Below are positions 1 through 7,976 of a DNA stretch of 64,000 nt, piece after piece. The DNA comes from an uncultured Bacilli bacterium (GTDB lineage: Bacteria; Bacillota_I; Bacilli_A; RF39; UBA660): NCBI GenBank assembly GCA_934086185.1, contig CAKOHW010000005.1:1-64000 (forward strand), read 5' to 3'. The notes under the pieces were generated by a model. It saw nothing but the letters and a program-made list of their open reading frames with translations. It made no database searches and had not been told where the DNA came from. A program made the position numbers and the translations under genes. Every line of letters starts with the position of its first letter. Within the stretch, counting starts at the first letter, position 1.

Positions 1-73
1 ATTCTGACTATTTACTCAAATTAATTTTTACTTAGTTTTCAAAGATCATTTCGCACCTTTTTTCTGCAAGTGC
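1..73 (-). other. Leader of an rRNA operon (partial, runs off left edge)
   Basis: Read on the minus strand, positions 47-32 give GATCTTTGAAAACTAA. This is the conserved element found in pre-rRNA leaders just ahead of 16S or 23S rRNA in many Bacillota. It lies just downstream of a strong promoter, and no ORF follows before the window edge. The rRNA itself would lie left of position 1 and is inferred, not seen. Confidence 0.6.
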
Positions 74-79
74 ATTAAT

Positions 80-108
80 ACTATACCAGAAAATAGCCTT
101 AAATGCAA
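80..108 (-). promoter_or_regulatory. Strong sigma-A promoter, probably rrn
   Basis: On the minus strand TTGCAT (108-103) and TATAGT (85-80) are separated by 17 bp. Transcription would start near 73 and run into the rRNA-type leader. Confidence 0.65.
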
Positions 109-215
109 GTGTTTTATTACATTTTTTTGAAAAAATTTAAATTTTCATACTTCTTTTCGGTACATGTATTAATATATTACATTTTTATGTTTTTGTAAAG
201 CATAAAATTACTAAA

Positions 216-244
216 AATATAAAAAAAACTAAAAAATTAGTTTT
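216..244 (-). terminator. Intrinsic terminator after tRNA-Glu
   Basis: Minus-strand arms AAAACTAA (244-237) and TTAGTTTT (232-225) with a 4-nt loop are followed by a U-rich tract. Confidence 0.7.
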
Positions 245-255
245 CTTAATCATTT

Positions 256-331
256 TGGTGACCCATATGGGGTTCGAACCCATGAATGTAGCCTTGAGAG
301 GGCTATGTGTTAACCATTTCACCAATGGGCC
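256..331 (-). tRNA. tRNA-Glu (anticodon CTC)
   Basis: The 76-nt cloverleaf reads GGCCCAT at the 5' end, pairing with ATGGGTC near the 3' end, and the CCA end is encoded. The anticodon stem TAGCC/GGCTA encloses the loop CTCTCAA, giving anticodon CUC (codon GAG). The T arm contains GGTTCGAACCC. CUC rather than the usual UUC suggests this is an extra glutamate isoacceptor. It may be cotranscribed with the gene upstream. Confidence 0.96.
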
Positions 332-366
332 AAATGCAATTAAGCATTTATATTTTATCATACTTC

Positions 367-1512
367 TTAAGATTTAACTACTTTTTTTAAAACTATTTTG
401 TTTTTAAGATATTTATTATAACTTTTTTCTATGTAATCATTAATAAAATCCAATTTACTTTCAATATCTTTAACTAATGCAATTTGATTTCTTGCTCTAT
501 CTAAATTATGATTGGCATACTCCGTCTTAAAGTATGTATCTCCATTAATATAATCGTTTAAAAATCTTATTGCTAATTCTAAAGTTATAATTCTAATTGA
601 TTCACCCATTAATTCTACTTCTCTAGGTTTTAAATAATTAGCCATCTCATTCATATATCCGTCTGTATAACTTTTAAATGTTGAAAGATTAATTGATACT
701 TTTGTTAAATCTGTTTCATCTTCTTTAGCTGTAGAACAAGTAGATCTTATTCCATCTCCGTAATCAAATAGAAAACTTCCAGGCATAACTGTATCTAAAT
801 CTATTACTGCTAAATAATCGCCTGTTATTTTATTCATCATTACATTATTTACTTTAGTATCATTATGTGTTACTCGATATGGTATTGTTCCACTTATTAA
901 TTCATCTATTATTAATGAACATATTTTTCTTCTTTTTATAATTTCAAATATTTCTTTATAAACATACTTAACTCTATTTTCTTTATTTTCGTTAATATCA
1001 CTTACAAATTTTTCATATCGTTTTTTAGTATTGTGGAAATCTTTTATAGTTTCATTTAAGTATTCTATCGGATAATCGCTCAACATTTTGGTAAAATTTC
1101 CGAAAGCTTTACCAGTATTATAAACGATTTTACTATCTTGTGAATTATCATATGAAACTGAATTTTCAATAAAATTATAAATTCTATAATATGATGTCTC
1201 TTCACCATTTTCCTTTATAGGGCATAATACCTCATTATTTTTTGTTTTGATTACTTGCAATACTTGATGTTCTTTATCATTAATACTTGTTAACTTATTT
1301 TTTATATGATTTGTAACATTTTCAATATTTTGCATTAATTCATATGGGTTTTCAAAGACTCCAGTATTTATCTTTTGTACTAAATATCTTTTTACTATAC
1401 CATTGTTATTATATTTTACTATGTATGTTTTATTTATATTTCCTGTACTTATTTGTTTTACTTCTAAAAGCACTCCTGGAATATTATAATTATTTAATAT
1501 ATTTCTTATCAT
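367..1512 (-). CDS. nahK: N-acetylhexosamine 1-kinase (APH-fold sugar kinase)
   Basis: The 381-residue protein has the aminoglycoside-phosphotransferase fold of N-acetylhexosamine 1-kinase, which phosphorylates GlcNAc/GalNAc at C1 in salvage of host or mucin sugars. An N-terminal RYLVQKINT...NPYELMQNIE block is typical of that family. The catalytic loop HNDTK is at residues 216-220, and the metal-binding IDLD at about 237-240 is followed by TVMPGS. The length fits the family. The gene sits just upstream of tRNA-Glu, with no partner enzymes such as a phosphorylase or nucleotidyltransferase adjacent. The substrate is inferred from family resemblance. A related APH-like sugar kinase is the alternative. 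Confidence 0.82.
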   Translation of the reverse strand: MIRNILNNYNIPGVLLEVKQISTGNINKTYIVKYNNNGIVKRYLVQKINTGVFENPYELMQNIENVTNHIKNKLTSINDKEHQVLQVIKTKNNEVLCPIKENGEETSYYRIYNFIENSVSYDNSQDSKIVYNTGKAFGNFTKMLSDYPIEYLNETIKDFHNTKKRYEKFVSDINENKENRVKYVYKEIFEIIKRRKICSLIIDELISGTIPYRVTHNDTKVNNVMMNKITGDYLAVIDLDTVMPGSFLFDYGDGIRSTCSTAKEDETDLTKVSINLSTFKSYTDGYMNEMANYLKPREVELMGESIRIITLELAIRFLNDYINGDTYFKTEYANHNLDRARNQIALVKDIESKLDFINDYIEKSYNKYLKNKIVLKKVVKS

Positions 1513-1542
1513 ATTTTTAAACTTCCTTATTAATTAAAATTG

Positions 1543-1926
1543 TTATTTTATTTTGTATCTTTTATTATTTTTAATGTAATTACCACATTCAAATTTTATA
1601 GTTTTTTCCTCATCATTTAAAATTATTTTATATGTAATTTCATTGTCACTACATGCAATATCTGTTTCATCACCTATTTTTAATTCACTTAAATAGTTGT
1701 AAATTTCTTCAATATCTTTTTTACTTGTTAAACTCTCTTTTGAAACTCCACCTTCGGTTAATTTTGTTATTTCTATTTTTTTAATATTTTCTAAATTGAT
1801 ATTTTCTAAAATGTCTGAGTTACCATTTTTGTTATCATCACGTTTATATTTTAATATTATCGATAATAATAAAGTACTTAATAATATTAAACAGACTAAT
1901 ATTGTTAATAGATTTTTTGGTTTCAT
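1543..1926 (-). CDS. Small membrane-anchored protein of unknown function
   Basis: The 127-residue protein starts at the ATG preceded by GGAGG six bases upstream; an in-frame ATG 27 bp earlier lacks a ribosome site. A single transmembrane segment (about residues 5-26) is followed by a Lys-rich stop-transfer and a roughly 95-residue polar domain expected outside the cell. That domain holds two cysteines about 30 residues apart that could form a disulfide. No lipobox is seen. I do not recognise a family. Confidence 0.75.
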   Translation of the reverse strand: MKPKNLLTILVCLILLSTLLLSIILKYKRDDNKNGNSDILENINLENIKKIEITKLTEGGVSKESLTSKKDIEEIYNYLSELKIGDETDIACSDNEITYKIILNDEEKTIKFECGNYIKNNKRYKIK

Positions 1927-2031
1927 TTTATTCCTCCAATTAAATAATAACATTATTTTTTATTTTTTTAAATTATATTATGAATAAAATTACTCAATAT
2001 GAAAATAATATAATTAGAAAGAGGTTAATAT

Positions 2032-2574
2032 ATGATAATTATAGTTGGCTCAAGAAGAGATGGAAATTCTTTAAAACTTGCTAATCGTATTCATGATGAA
2101 TTAAATAAAGAAAGAATATTTAGTAAAATTATAGTACCAGGCAATCAAAAAATTCATGTTTGTACTGGATGTATGGATTGTGATAAAGATGGAATATGTG
2201 AATTTAATGATGATATGAAACAAGATATAGAAGACATAAAAAATGACAATGTAATTATGTTTATTACTCCTACAAGATGGAATTTATTATCTGGTGATTT
2301 AAAAATTATGATTGATAGATTAAATCCTTTGTATTCTAAAAATGGCTTAAAAAATAAAAATATGATTGCTGTATCTATTGGATGTAAGGATAGAGATTTA
2401 TATAGTACTGAAGCTGCATTATCTTCTTTAATTAGTTTTTCAGAATCTGCCGGTATGAATTTAATATTAGATAAACAATTTTTTAATTGTTTAAAGGATG
2501 ATGACATACTAAGTCATGAAGATGAAATAATTAAATTTATAAGTGATGTTAAAGCTAAAATAAAAAATTGCTAG
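2032..2574 (+). CDS. Flavodoxin-like NAD(P)H-dependent oxidoreductase
   Basis: The 180-residue cytoplasmic flavoprotein belongs to the NADPH-dependent FMN reductase / iron-sulfur flavoprotein group. The N-terminal strand is followed by GSRRDGNS, the FMN phosphate loop, at about residues 6-13. A CTGCMDC-x5-C cluster lies at about 44-55, and the TPTRW segment at about 80 contributes to FMN binding. The electron-transfer partner is unknown. The ribosome site is AGAGG. The stop codon lies inside a terminator hairpin shared with the convergent gene. Confidence 0.85.
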   Translation: MIIIVGSRRDGNSLKLANRIHDELNKERIFSKIIVPGNQKIHVCTGCMDCDKDGICEFNDDMKQDIEDIKNDNVIMFITPTRWNLLSGDLKIMIDRLNPLYSKNGLKNKNMIAVSIGCKDRDLYSTEAALSSLISFSESAGMNLILDKQFFNCLKDDDILSHEDEIIKFISDVKAKIKNC

Positions 2575-2599
2575 TATTTGTTAGCAATTTATTTTTTTT
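2565..2599. terminator. Bidirectional terminator between convergent genes
   Basis: Arms AAATTGCTA (2565-2573) and TAGCAATTT (2582-2590) are followed by T8 on the plus strand and TTTTTT on the minus strand. It contains the stop codons of both flanking genes. Confidence 0.8.
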
Positions 2600-3617
2600 G
2601 TTTAAATACAAATAGTTTACTTATTATGTAATTTCCTATTATTACTACTATTTGAGATACTATTTTCCCTATTTTGTCATTTAAATGTAATAGAGTTACT
2701 ATTATAAACATTATTAACATATCTAATATAAGTGTAATAACTCTTGATCCTACAAAGCTTGATGCTTCTTTCATTATATTTCTTGCTTTACTTTTAAATA
2801 CAAATACTCTATTTGTTATATATGCAAAAGCTACTGAAATAATCCATGAAATGATATTTGCTATTTGTAACTCTATTGCATTTGATGCATTTAAGAATGT
2901 ACACACACAAACATAATATACAATTAGACTAACTAATGTTGTTAATCCTCCTACTATAAGGTAATTCCATATTTCTTCGTTTTTATGATATATACCCCAT
3001 CCCCAATCCCAAAATCTTTTGAATATATTTGGTTTTCTATTTTTATAAATTTCATAATCTATTATGTCATTTTTTTTAACAACATAAGAATGCTTAGCAA
3101 TATCAAGTAATGGACCATCTGACGAAATATCATCTGAATACATTTCATATATAATATCATCTTTATATTTTTTGTTGATAAGTCTAACTTTTTCCACACC
3201 GTGACAATTAATGCCATTATATTTTCCTGTTTTTTTATCTATTGGTGATGCAAATAAATCCAAAACTTTAAATTTTTTAATTATTGGTTCTAATAAAAAT
3301 TTTGGACTAGCTGATGCAATAATATCATTTTTGTGAGATTTTTTAGAAGTAAAAAACTCTTTTATTTTATATTCGTTAATACTCCAAAATTCATTTATTA
3401 ATTCATCTATATTATCAAATCTTGATAATGGTGAAAAAAAACATTCTTTCATATGCTCTTTTGAAATAATTTTTGTTTTATATTTTATTAATGAAATAAA
3501 CATTTTAGGTAAAGAGAATAATATTTTTTTATCTTTTTTTATTAAAAATTTTATAAAATCTATTGATGAATCTCCATCATATATTGTTCCATCAAAATCA
3601 TATACTATTAATTTCAA
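2589..3617 (-). CDS. HAD-family phosphatase fused to GtrA-like membrane domain
   Basis: A 342-residue two-domain protein. Residues 1-195 are a HAD phosphatase of the phosphoserine-phosphatase type: DFDGTIYDGD at 6-15 holds the nucleophile and acid/base Asp, SASPKF is the motif II region near 102, and a late DISSDG holds motif IV acidic residues. Residues 215-342 carry four hydrophobic segments of the GtrA family, ending FVFK as GtrA proteins do. GtrA proteins are implicated in moving or using polyprenyl-phosphate sugars, so the fusion may dephosphorylate a lipid-linked or sugar-phosphate substrate at the membrane (inference). The start is TTG, behind AAGGAAGTGATC, an almost complete anti-16S match. 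Confidence 0.85.
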   Translation of the reverse strand: MKLIVYDFDGTIYDGDSSIDFIKFLIKKDKKILFSLPKMFISLIKYKTKIISKEHMKECFFSPLSRFDNIDELINEFWSINEYKIKEFFTSKKSHKNDIIASASPKFLLEPIIKKFKVLDLFASPIDKKTGKYNGINCHGVEKVRLINKKYKDDIIYEMYSDDISSDGPLLDIAKHSYVVKKNDIIDYEIYKNRKPNIFKRFWDWGWGIYHKNEEIWNYLIVGGLTTLVSLIVYYVCVCTFLNASNAIELQIANIISWIISVAFAYITNRVFVFKSKARNIMKEASSFVGSRVITLILDMLIMFIIVTLLHLNDKIGKIVSQIVVIIGNYIISKLFVFKQKK

Positions 3618-3689
3618 ATGTGATCACTTCCTTATAATTAAGTATAACATAATAATTAGTTTAAAAATACTATATAAATATTCTATAGT

Positions 3690-3728
3690 AAAAAAACAAT
3701 GTTAATAAGTTATTTGTTATTAACATTA
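3690..3728 (-). terminator. Terminator after tagA
   Basis: Perfect 11-bp arms (3727-3717 and 3708-3698, AATGTTAATAA/TTATTAACATT) with an 8-nt loop are followed by U7 on the minus strand. Confidence 0.85.
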
Positions 3729-4444
3729 TTTTTTTCTTTTCTAATTAAATTCATAAACTTTAAATTATATTTAATAAATCTTTTAATTCTTTTTGGTTCA
3801 CTACATATTCTATATAACCATTCTAAATTTAATTTTATAAATATTTTAGGAGCTCTTTTTTTGCTTCCTGATAAAACATCGAATGAGCCACCTACTCCAA
3901 TAAATATTCCTTTTTTAAAGTCATTTAGATGTTCATATATTAATTTTTCTTGTAATGGTATTCCTAGAGCAACCATTATTATGTCTGGTTCTAAATCTTT
4001 AATTCTATTCATTACTTTATTTTTATCTTTTACATAACCATTTTCTGTTCCAATAAGATTAATATTTGAATATGTTTCTTTAATAACTTTTTTTAAATTA
4101 TTTATTACTTCTTCTGTTGCTCCAAATAAATATACTTTATACTTATTTTTGTTTGCTATTTCTAATAAATGCTCTGCTATTTCTACACCGGTTATTCTTT
4201 CTTTTATATTTAAACCTAGGTAATTTGCTGTTTTTACTATTGCTATTCCATCTGGTACTATTAAGTTATTTTTATTGTGTACAATTTCATTTATTGTATT
4301 ATCTGTTTTAGATAACATATATGTTTCTGGATTTGCGGTTATTATAAATGTTTTTTCTTCTTTTTTTAATTTATTATCTATTAATTTATAAAAGTCAGAT
4401 TTAGATTTATTATACAAACAATCATATAAAAACTTATTTTTCAT
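3710..4444 (-). CDS. tagA: TagA/WecG family N-acetylmannosaminyltransferase
   Basis: The 244-residue GT26 enzyme transfers ManNAc from UDP-ManNAc to GlcNAc-PP-undecaprenol, completing the linkage disaccharide of wall teichoic acid-like polymers at the inner membrane face. Family marks are TANPETYMLS (about 36-45), VPDGIA (catalytic Asp, about 69-74), GVEIAEHLL, LFGATEEV and GVGGSFDVLSG-KRAP near residue 200. The C-terminal Arg/Lys-rich tail probably contacts membrane. It overlaps the upstream glycosyltransferase by 11 bp, so the two are translationally coupled. WecB, which makes its donor, and TagO, which makes its acceptor, are in the same region. Confidence 0.93.
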   Translation of the reverse strand: MKNKFLYDCLYNKSKSDFYKLIDNKLKKEEKTFIITANPETYMLSKTDNTINEIVHNKNNLIVPDGIAIVKTANYLGLNIKERITGVEIAEHLLEIANKNKYKVYLFGATEEVINNLKKVIKETYSNINLIGTENGYVKDKNKVMNRIKDLEPDIIMVALGIPLQEKLIYEHLNDFKKGIFIGVGGSFDVLSGSKKRAPKIFIKLNLEWLYRICSEPKRIKRFIKYNLKFMNLIRKEKNNVNNK

Positions 4445-5705
4445 CTTTCTTTATAACCTCAATAATAGCTTTAGCTTTATTAGACCAATCGTTTTCTTTT
4501 GCTTCTTGTTTTAAAAGTTTTATATAATCTTTATTATGTTCCATACTAGTAGCTTCTTCTAATTTATTTAAGAAATCATCTTGATTTTTTCCTATTAATA
4601 CACTTTTATATTTTCTGCATTCATTCATGTCTGTAGTAACAATTGGTTTTTCTAATGCCATATATTCAAATACTTTTACCGGGCTTGTAGCACGGGTAAT
4701 GTTATTTATTTTAAATGGTATACATAATATGTCCATTTTTTTAGCATAATTCTTTAGAACCTTATAATCTCTAGGACCCATAAAATAGATATTCTTTTCA
4801 TCATTAATATTCTCATCATAGGATTCATCATATTTTATACCAAATAGTATTATATTATATTTATTTGTTTTGGCTATTTTTTTTACCAAATTATAATCAA
4901 ACCATTTTGCAAGTGCTCCATAATAGCACAAATTAATTTTTCCATTTGAAATAATGTTTGTAAATTCATCTTCAAATTCAAAATTTTTATCAAATGTTTT
5001 AAAAAAAGATGTATCTACTCCATTTGACGAAAAAATTAAATTAGTTTCTCCACGATTTTTTATTACATCTTGACGTAATAATTCTGCTGTTACTACTACG
5101 TAAACATTCTTATTATTCATTGCGTAACTGTATTTATCAGTTATGTTTTTTGGTATATCTTTAGTACCCGCTAATTCTGGTGATATATCATCAATATATT
5201 CATATATAAATTTAAATCCATTGTTTATATAATTTTCAATATTTTCTACTGTTAATTTCCAATCTGTTGAATATAATTGAACGTATTTTGGAATATTTCT
5301 TTTTTCTAATTCTTTCATTATAATTTTATTTAAAGCTATATTATTGAAATTTGTTAAATATAAGTTATCTTGTAATTTTTCTATTGTTTTAATATTATCT
5401 GTCATTGTTGTTACTTCATACAAAACTAAACATTTATTTTTTGATAAATTATTTGCTATATGTTGAGGTCTTTGGAATAATGGAACATTATAACCAAAAC
5501 TACTTCTCCATATAATTATTCTTTCATAATTATTATTATCTAAAATTTCATTAATAATTTTTTTATATTTATTTGGCATAAATATTACTTTAAAACTTAT
5601 TTTATCTAAGTAGTTAGCAATTATATATGCTTTAAGTTTTTTTAAAAAAATTTTAAATCCATATTTTTTATATACATTTTTTAATTTTGATATTTTTTCT
5701 TTCAT
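4434..5705 (-). CDS. Glycosyltransferase, GT-B fold (GT4-like)
   Basis: The 423-residue cytoplasmic glycosyltransferase has two Rossmann-like halves. The C-terminal donor site has the pattern SPVKVFEYMALEKPIV (about 362-377), where the Glu is the usual nucleotide-sugar contact. An N-terminal FQRPQHIA motif is seen in GT4-type enzymes of surface polysaccharide clusters. The start follows GGTGAT-AAAAC, and a TAGACA-17-TAAAAT promoter lies just upstream. It forms a two-gene unit with tagA. The sugar specificity cannot be read from the sequence. Confidence 0.82.
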   Translation of the reverse strand: MKEKISKLKNVYKKYGFKIFLKKLKAYIIANYLDKISFKVIFMPNKYKKIINEILDNNNYERIIIWRSSFGYNVPLFQRPQHIANNLSKNKCLVLYEVTTMTDNIKTIEKLQDNLYLTNFNNIALNKIIMKELEKRNIPKYVQLYSTDWKLTVENIENYINNGFKFIYEYIDDISPELAGTKDIPKNITDKYSYAMNNKNVYVVVTAELLRQDVIKNRGETNLIFSSNGVDTSFFKTFDKNFEFEDEFTNIISNGKINLCYYGALAKWFDYNLVKKIAKTNKYNIILFGIKYDESYDENINDEKNIYFMGPRDYKVLKNYAKKMDILCIPFKINNITRATSPVKVFEYMALEKPIVTTDMNECRKYKSVLIGKNQDDFLNKLEEATSMEHNKDYIKLLKQEAKENDWSNKAKAIIEVIKKDEK

Positions 5706-5722
5706 GTTTTATCACCAATTTA

Positions 5723-5751
5723 ATTTTAACAAAATAATAAATTATTGTCTA
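5723..5751 (-). promoter_or_regulatory. Promoter of the glycosyltransferase-tagA pair
   Basis: Minus-strand TAGACA (5751-5746), 17-bp spacer, TAAAAT (5728-5723), 18 bp ahead of the start codon. Confidence 0.6.
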
Positions 5752-5862
5752 TAAAAGAAAATGTTAATATTTCTTTCAATTTAACGTATCATTCATAACA
5801 TTAAACATTTTTTTATTAATCGATATAATTCTATATCATAAATTTTATAAAACATTTATAAC

Positions 5863-5899
5863 AAAAAATACAAAAAATTAATTTATTTTTTGTATTTTT
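5863..5899 (-). terminator. Terminator closing the export/glycosyltransferase operon
   Basis: 15-bp A/U-rich arms around TACAAAAAAT and its complement, 6-nt loop, ending in a U tract. It begins within the last codons of wecB. Confidence 0.75.
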
Positions 5900-6995
5900 C
5901 TATTATTGCATCTACTATTCTTTCACTTGCATGGCCATCTCCATAAGGATTTGAAGCATGACTCATTTTTTCATATTCTTTTTTATCACTTAATAATTTT
6001 TTGGCTTCTTCATATATTATTTCTTCATCAGTTCCAACTAATTTAAGTGTTCCTGCATCAATTCCTTCAGGTCTTTCAGTAGTATCTCTTAACACTAAAA
6101 CTGGTTTTCCTAATGATGGTGCTTCTTCTTGGATGCCACCACTATCTGTCATAATTATATAACTTTTGTTTTGAAAGTTGTGGAAATCAAATACTTCTAA
6201 TGGTTCTATTAATTTTATTTTATCGGAATCACCAAAGATTTCTTTAGCTACTTCTCTAACCTTAGGATTTTTATGTATTGGATATATTACTTTCACATCT
6301 TCAAATTCATCTGTAATTCTTTTTACTGCTCTAAAAATATTACGCATTGGATCTCCTAAATTTTCTCTTCTATGTGCAGTAAGTAATATTAATCTTTCAT
6401 TATTTTTTAACCATTCTAATTCAGGATGTTTATAATTATCATCTACAGTTGTATCCATTGCATCAATTGCAGTATTACCTGTTATATAAATTTTACTTTC
6501 ATCGATATTTTGTTTTAATAAATTTTCTTTACTTAAAGTTGTTGGAGCAAAATACATATCTGTCATACAATCTACCATTTGTCTATTCATTTCTTCTGGA
6601 AATGGAGAATATTTATTATAAGTTCTCAAGCCTGCTTCAACATGACCAATTGCTACTTGATTATAAAATGCAGCAAGTGCTCCTGCAAATGTGGTTGTTG
6701 TATCACCGTGAACTAGTACAATATCAGGTTTTGCTTCTTTTATTACAGTTTCAACACCATTTAAAGCTCTAGTAGTTACATCACCTAAAGTTTGACCTTG
6801 TTTCATTATATTTAAGTCATAATCTGGTGTTATTTTAAATGTTTCTAATACTTGGTCTAGCATTTCTCTATGTTGTGCTGTAACACAAACAATACTTTCT
6901 ATTTCTTTTCTACTTTCTAATTCTTTTACTAATGGCGCCATCTTTATTGCTTCTGGTCTGGTACCAAAAATACTCATAACTTTAATTTTTTTCAT
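5883..6995 (-). CDS. wecB: UDP-N-acetylglucosamine 2-epimerase (non-hydrolysing)
   Basis: This 370-residue enzyme interconverts UDP-GlcNAc and UDP-ManNAc, supplying the donor for TagA. It carries the family blocks FGTRPEAIKMAP (residues about 10-21), VHGDTTTTFAG (about 90), GHVEAGLRT (about 116), LTAHRREN (about 205) and TDSGGIQEEAP (about 283). The start chosen is the ATG of MKKIKVMSIFGTRP, which follows AAAGGA; an upstream in-frame ATG has no ribosome site. It is the last gene of the minus-strand operon starting at 14923. B. subtilis calls this gene mnaA. Confidence 0.95.
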   Translation of the reverse strand: MKKIKVMSIFGTRPEAIKMAPLVKELESRKEIESIVCVTAQHREMLDQVLETFKITPDYDLNIMKQGQTLGDVTTRALNGVETVIKEAKPDIVLVHGDTTTTFAGALAAFYNQVAIGHVEAGLRTYNKYSPFPEEMNRQMVDCMTDMYFAPTTLSKENLLKQNIDESKIYITGNTAIDAMDTTVDDNYKHPELEWLKNNERLILLTAHRRENLGDPMRNIFRAVKRITDEFEDVKVIYPIHKNPKVREVAKEIFGDSDKIKLIEPLEVFDFHNFQNKSYIIMTDSGGIQEEAPSLGKPVLVLRDTTERPEGIDAGTLKLVGTDEEIIYEEAKKLLSDKKEYEKMSHASNPYGDGHASERIVDAIIEKYKK

Positions 6996-7043
6996 AAATA
7001 CTTTTATTCCTTTCATTAGATTAAACTGAACTCATTATAAAAA

Positions 7044-7976
7044 TTATTTGCTTATCAAATTCATATATAATTCGTATAATTGTTTATGCTTCTTATTTAT
7101 TACTTGTAAAATAATACCTGTTATCCACATAAGTAAAGTGATTACTAACAATATAGTTGAAACTATCAATGATGGAAATTTTGGTACAAGTCCAGTTTGA
7201 AAATAATTTATTATTACTGGAAAACCAATAATTAATGATAATAATAAACAAATTATTGCAATAATATTAAAAAATAAAGCTGGCTTGTATTCTTTAAACA
7301 GTGTTGCTATAGTTTTTAATACTTTTATACCATCGCTAAATGTATTAAGTTTGCTTACACTTCCCTCTGGTCTATCTCTATATGTAACTGGTATTTCAAT
7401 TAATTTATAATTTTTATCGACTGAATGAATAGTCATTTCTGTTTCTATTTCAAATCCTTTTGATAATACTGGAAAACCTTTAACAAAATTATAACTAAAT
7501 GCCCTATATCCTGTCATAATATCTTTTATATTATTTTTAAAGATTTTATTTATAAAAAATCTTACAATTTTATTACCAAAATTATGAAATGGTCTCTTAT
7601 TTTCTGTAAAGTAGGTACTAGATAATCTATCTCCTATAACCATATCTGCTTTACCATTTAAAATTAAATCACACATTTCTCTAGCATTATCTGCTGGATA
7701 TGTATCATCTCCATCAATCATTAAATAGCAATCAGCATCTATGTTTCTAAACATACTTCTAATAACGTTACCTTTTCCTTGCTTATATTCATATTCAACT
7801 ATTGCTCCAGCTTTTTTTGCAATTTTGTCTGTATTATCAGAACTATTATTGTCATAAACATATATATCTGCTTCAGGCAGTGCTTTTTTATAATCTTTTA
7901 CTACTTTTTCAATTGTTTTAGCTTCGTTATAACATGGTATTAATACTGCTATAGTTTTGTTACTTTCTTTTTTCAT
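7044..7976 (-). CDS. GT2 polyprenyl-phosphate glycosyltransferase
   Basis: The 310-residue family-2 glycosyltransferase resembles dolichyl/undecaprenyl-phosphate glucosyl- or mannosyltransferases. The catalytic domain (about 1-225) has PCYNEAKTI, the DNNSSDNT loop, the MIDGDDTYP metal site (about 92-100) and MTGYRAFS. Two C-terminal transmembrane helices (about 233-300) anchor it. Such enzymes charge a lipid phosphate with a sugar, used on the outer face by a GT-C enzyme; the multi-membrane protein encoded next (ATGA overlap) is a good candidate partner. Confidence 0.87.
   Translation of the reverse strand: MKKESNKTIAVLIPCYNEAKTIEKVVKDYKKALPEADIYVYDNNSSDNTDKIAKKAGAIVEYEYKQGKGNVIRSMFRNIDADCYLMIDGDDTYPADNAREMCDLILNGKADMVIGDRLSSTYFTENKRPFHNFGNKIVRFFINKIFKNNIKDIMTGYRAFSYNFVKGFPVLSKGFEIETEMTIHSVDKNYKLIEIPVTYRDRPEGSVSKLNTFSDGIKVLKTIATLFKEYKPALFFNIIAIICLLLSLIIGFPVIINYFQTGLVPKFPSLIVSTILLVITLLMWITGIILQVINKKHKQLYELYMNLISK

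Noticed and set aside
333..348. Small AATGC/GCATT hairpin between nahK and tRNA-Glu considered as a terminator.
   Set aside because: The stem is only 5 bp and no U tract follows, so nahK read-through into the tRNA is as likely.
6449..6772. An open frame of 107 codons antisense to wecB.
   Set aside because: It is low-complexity Leu/Tyr sequence with no ribosome site, mirrors the codon use of wecB, and has no protein features.
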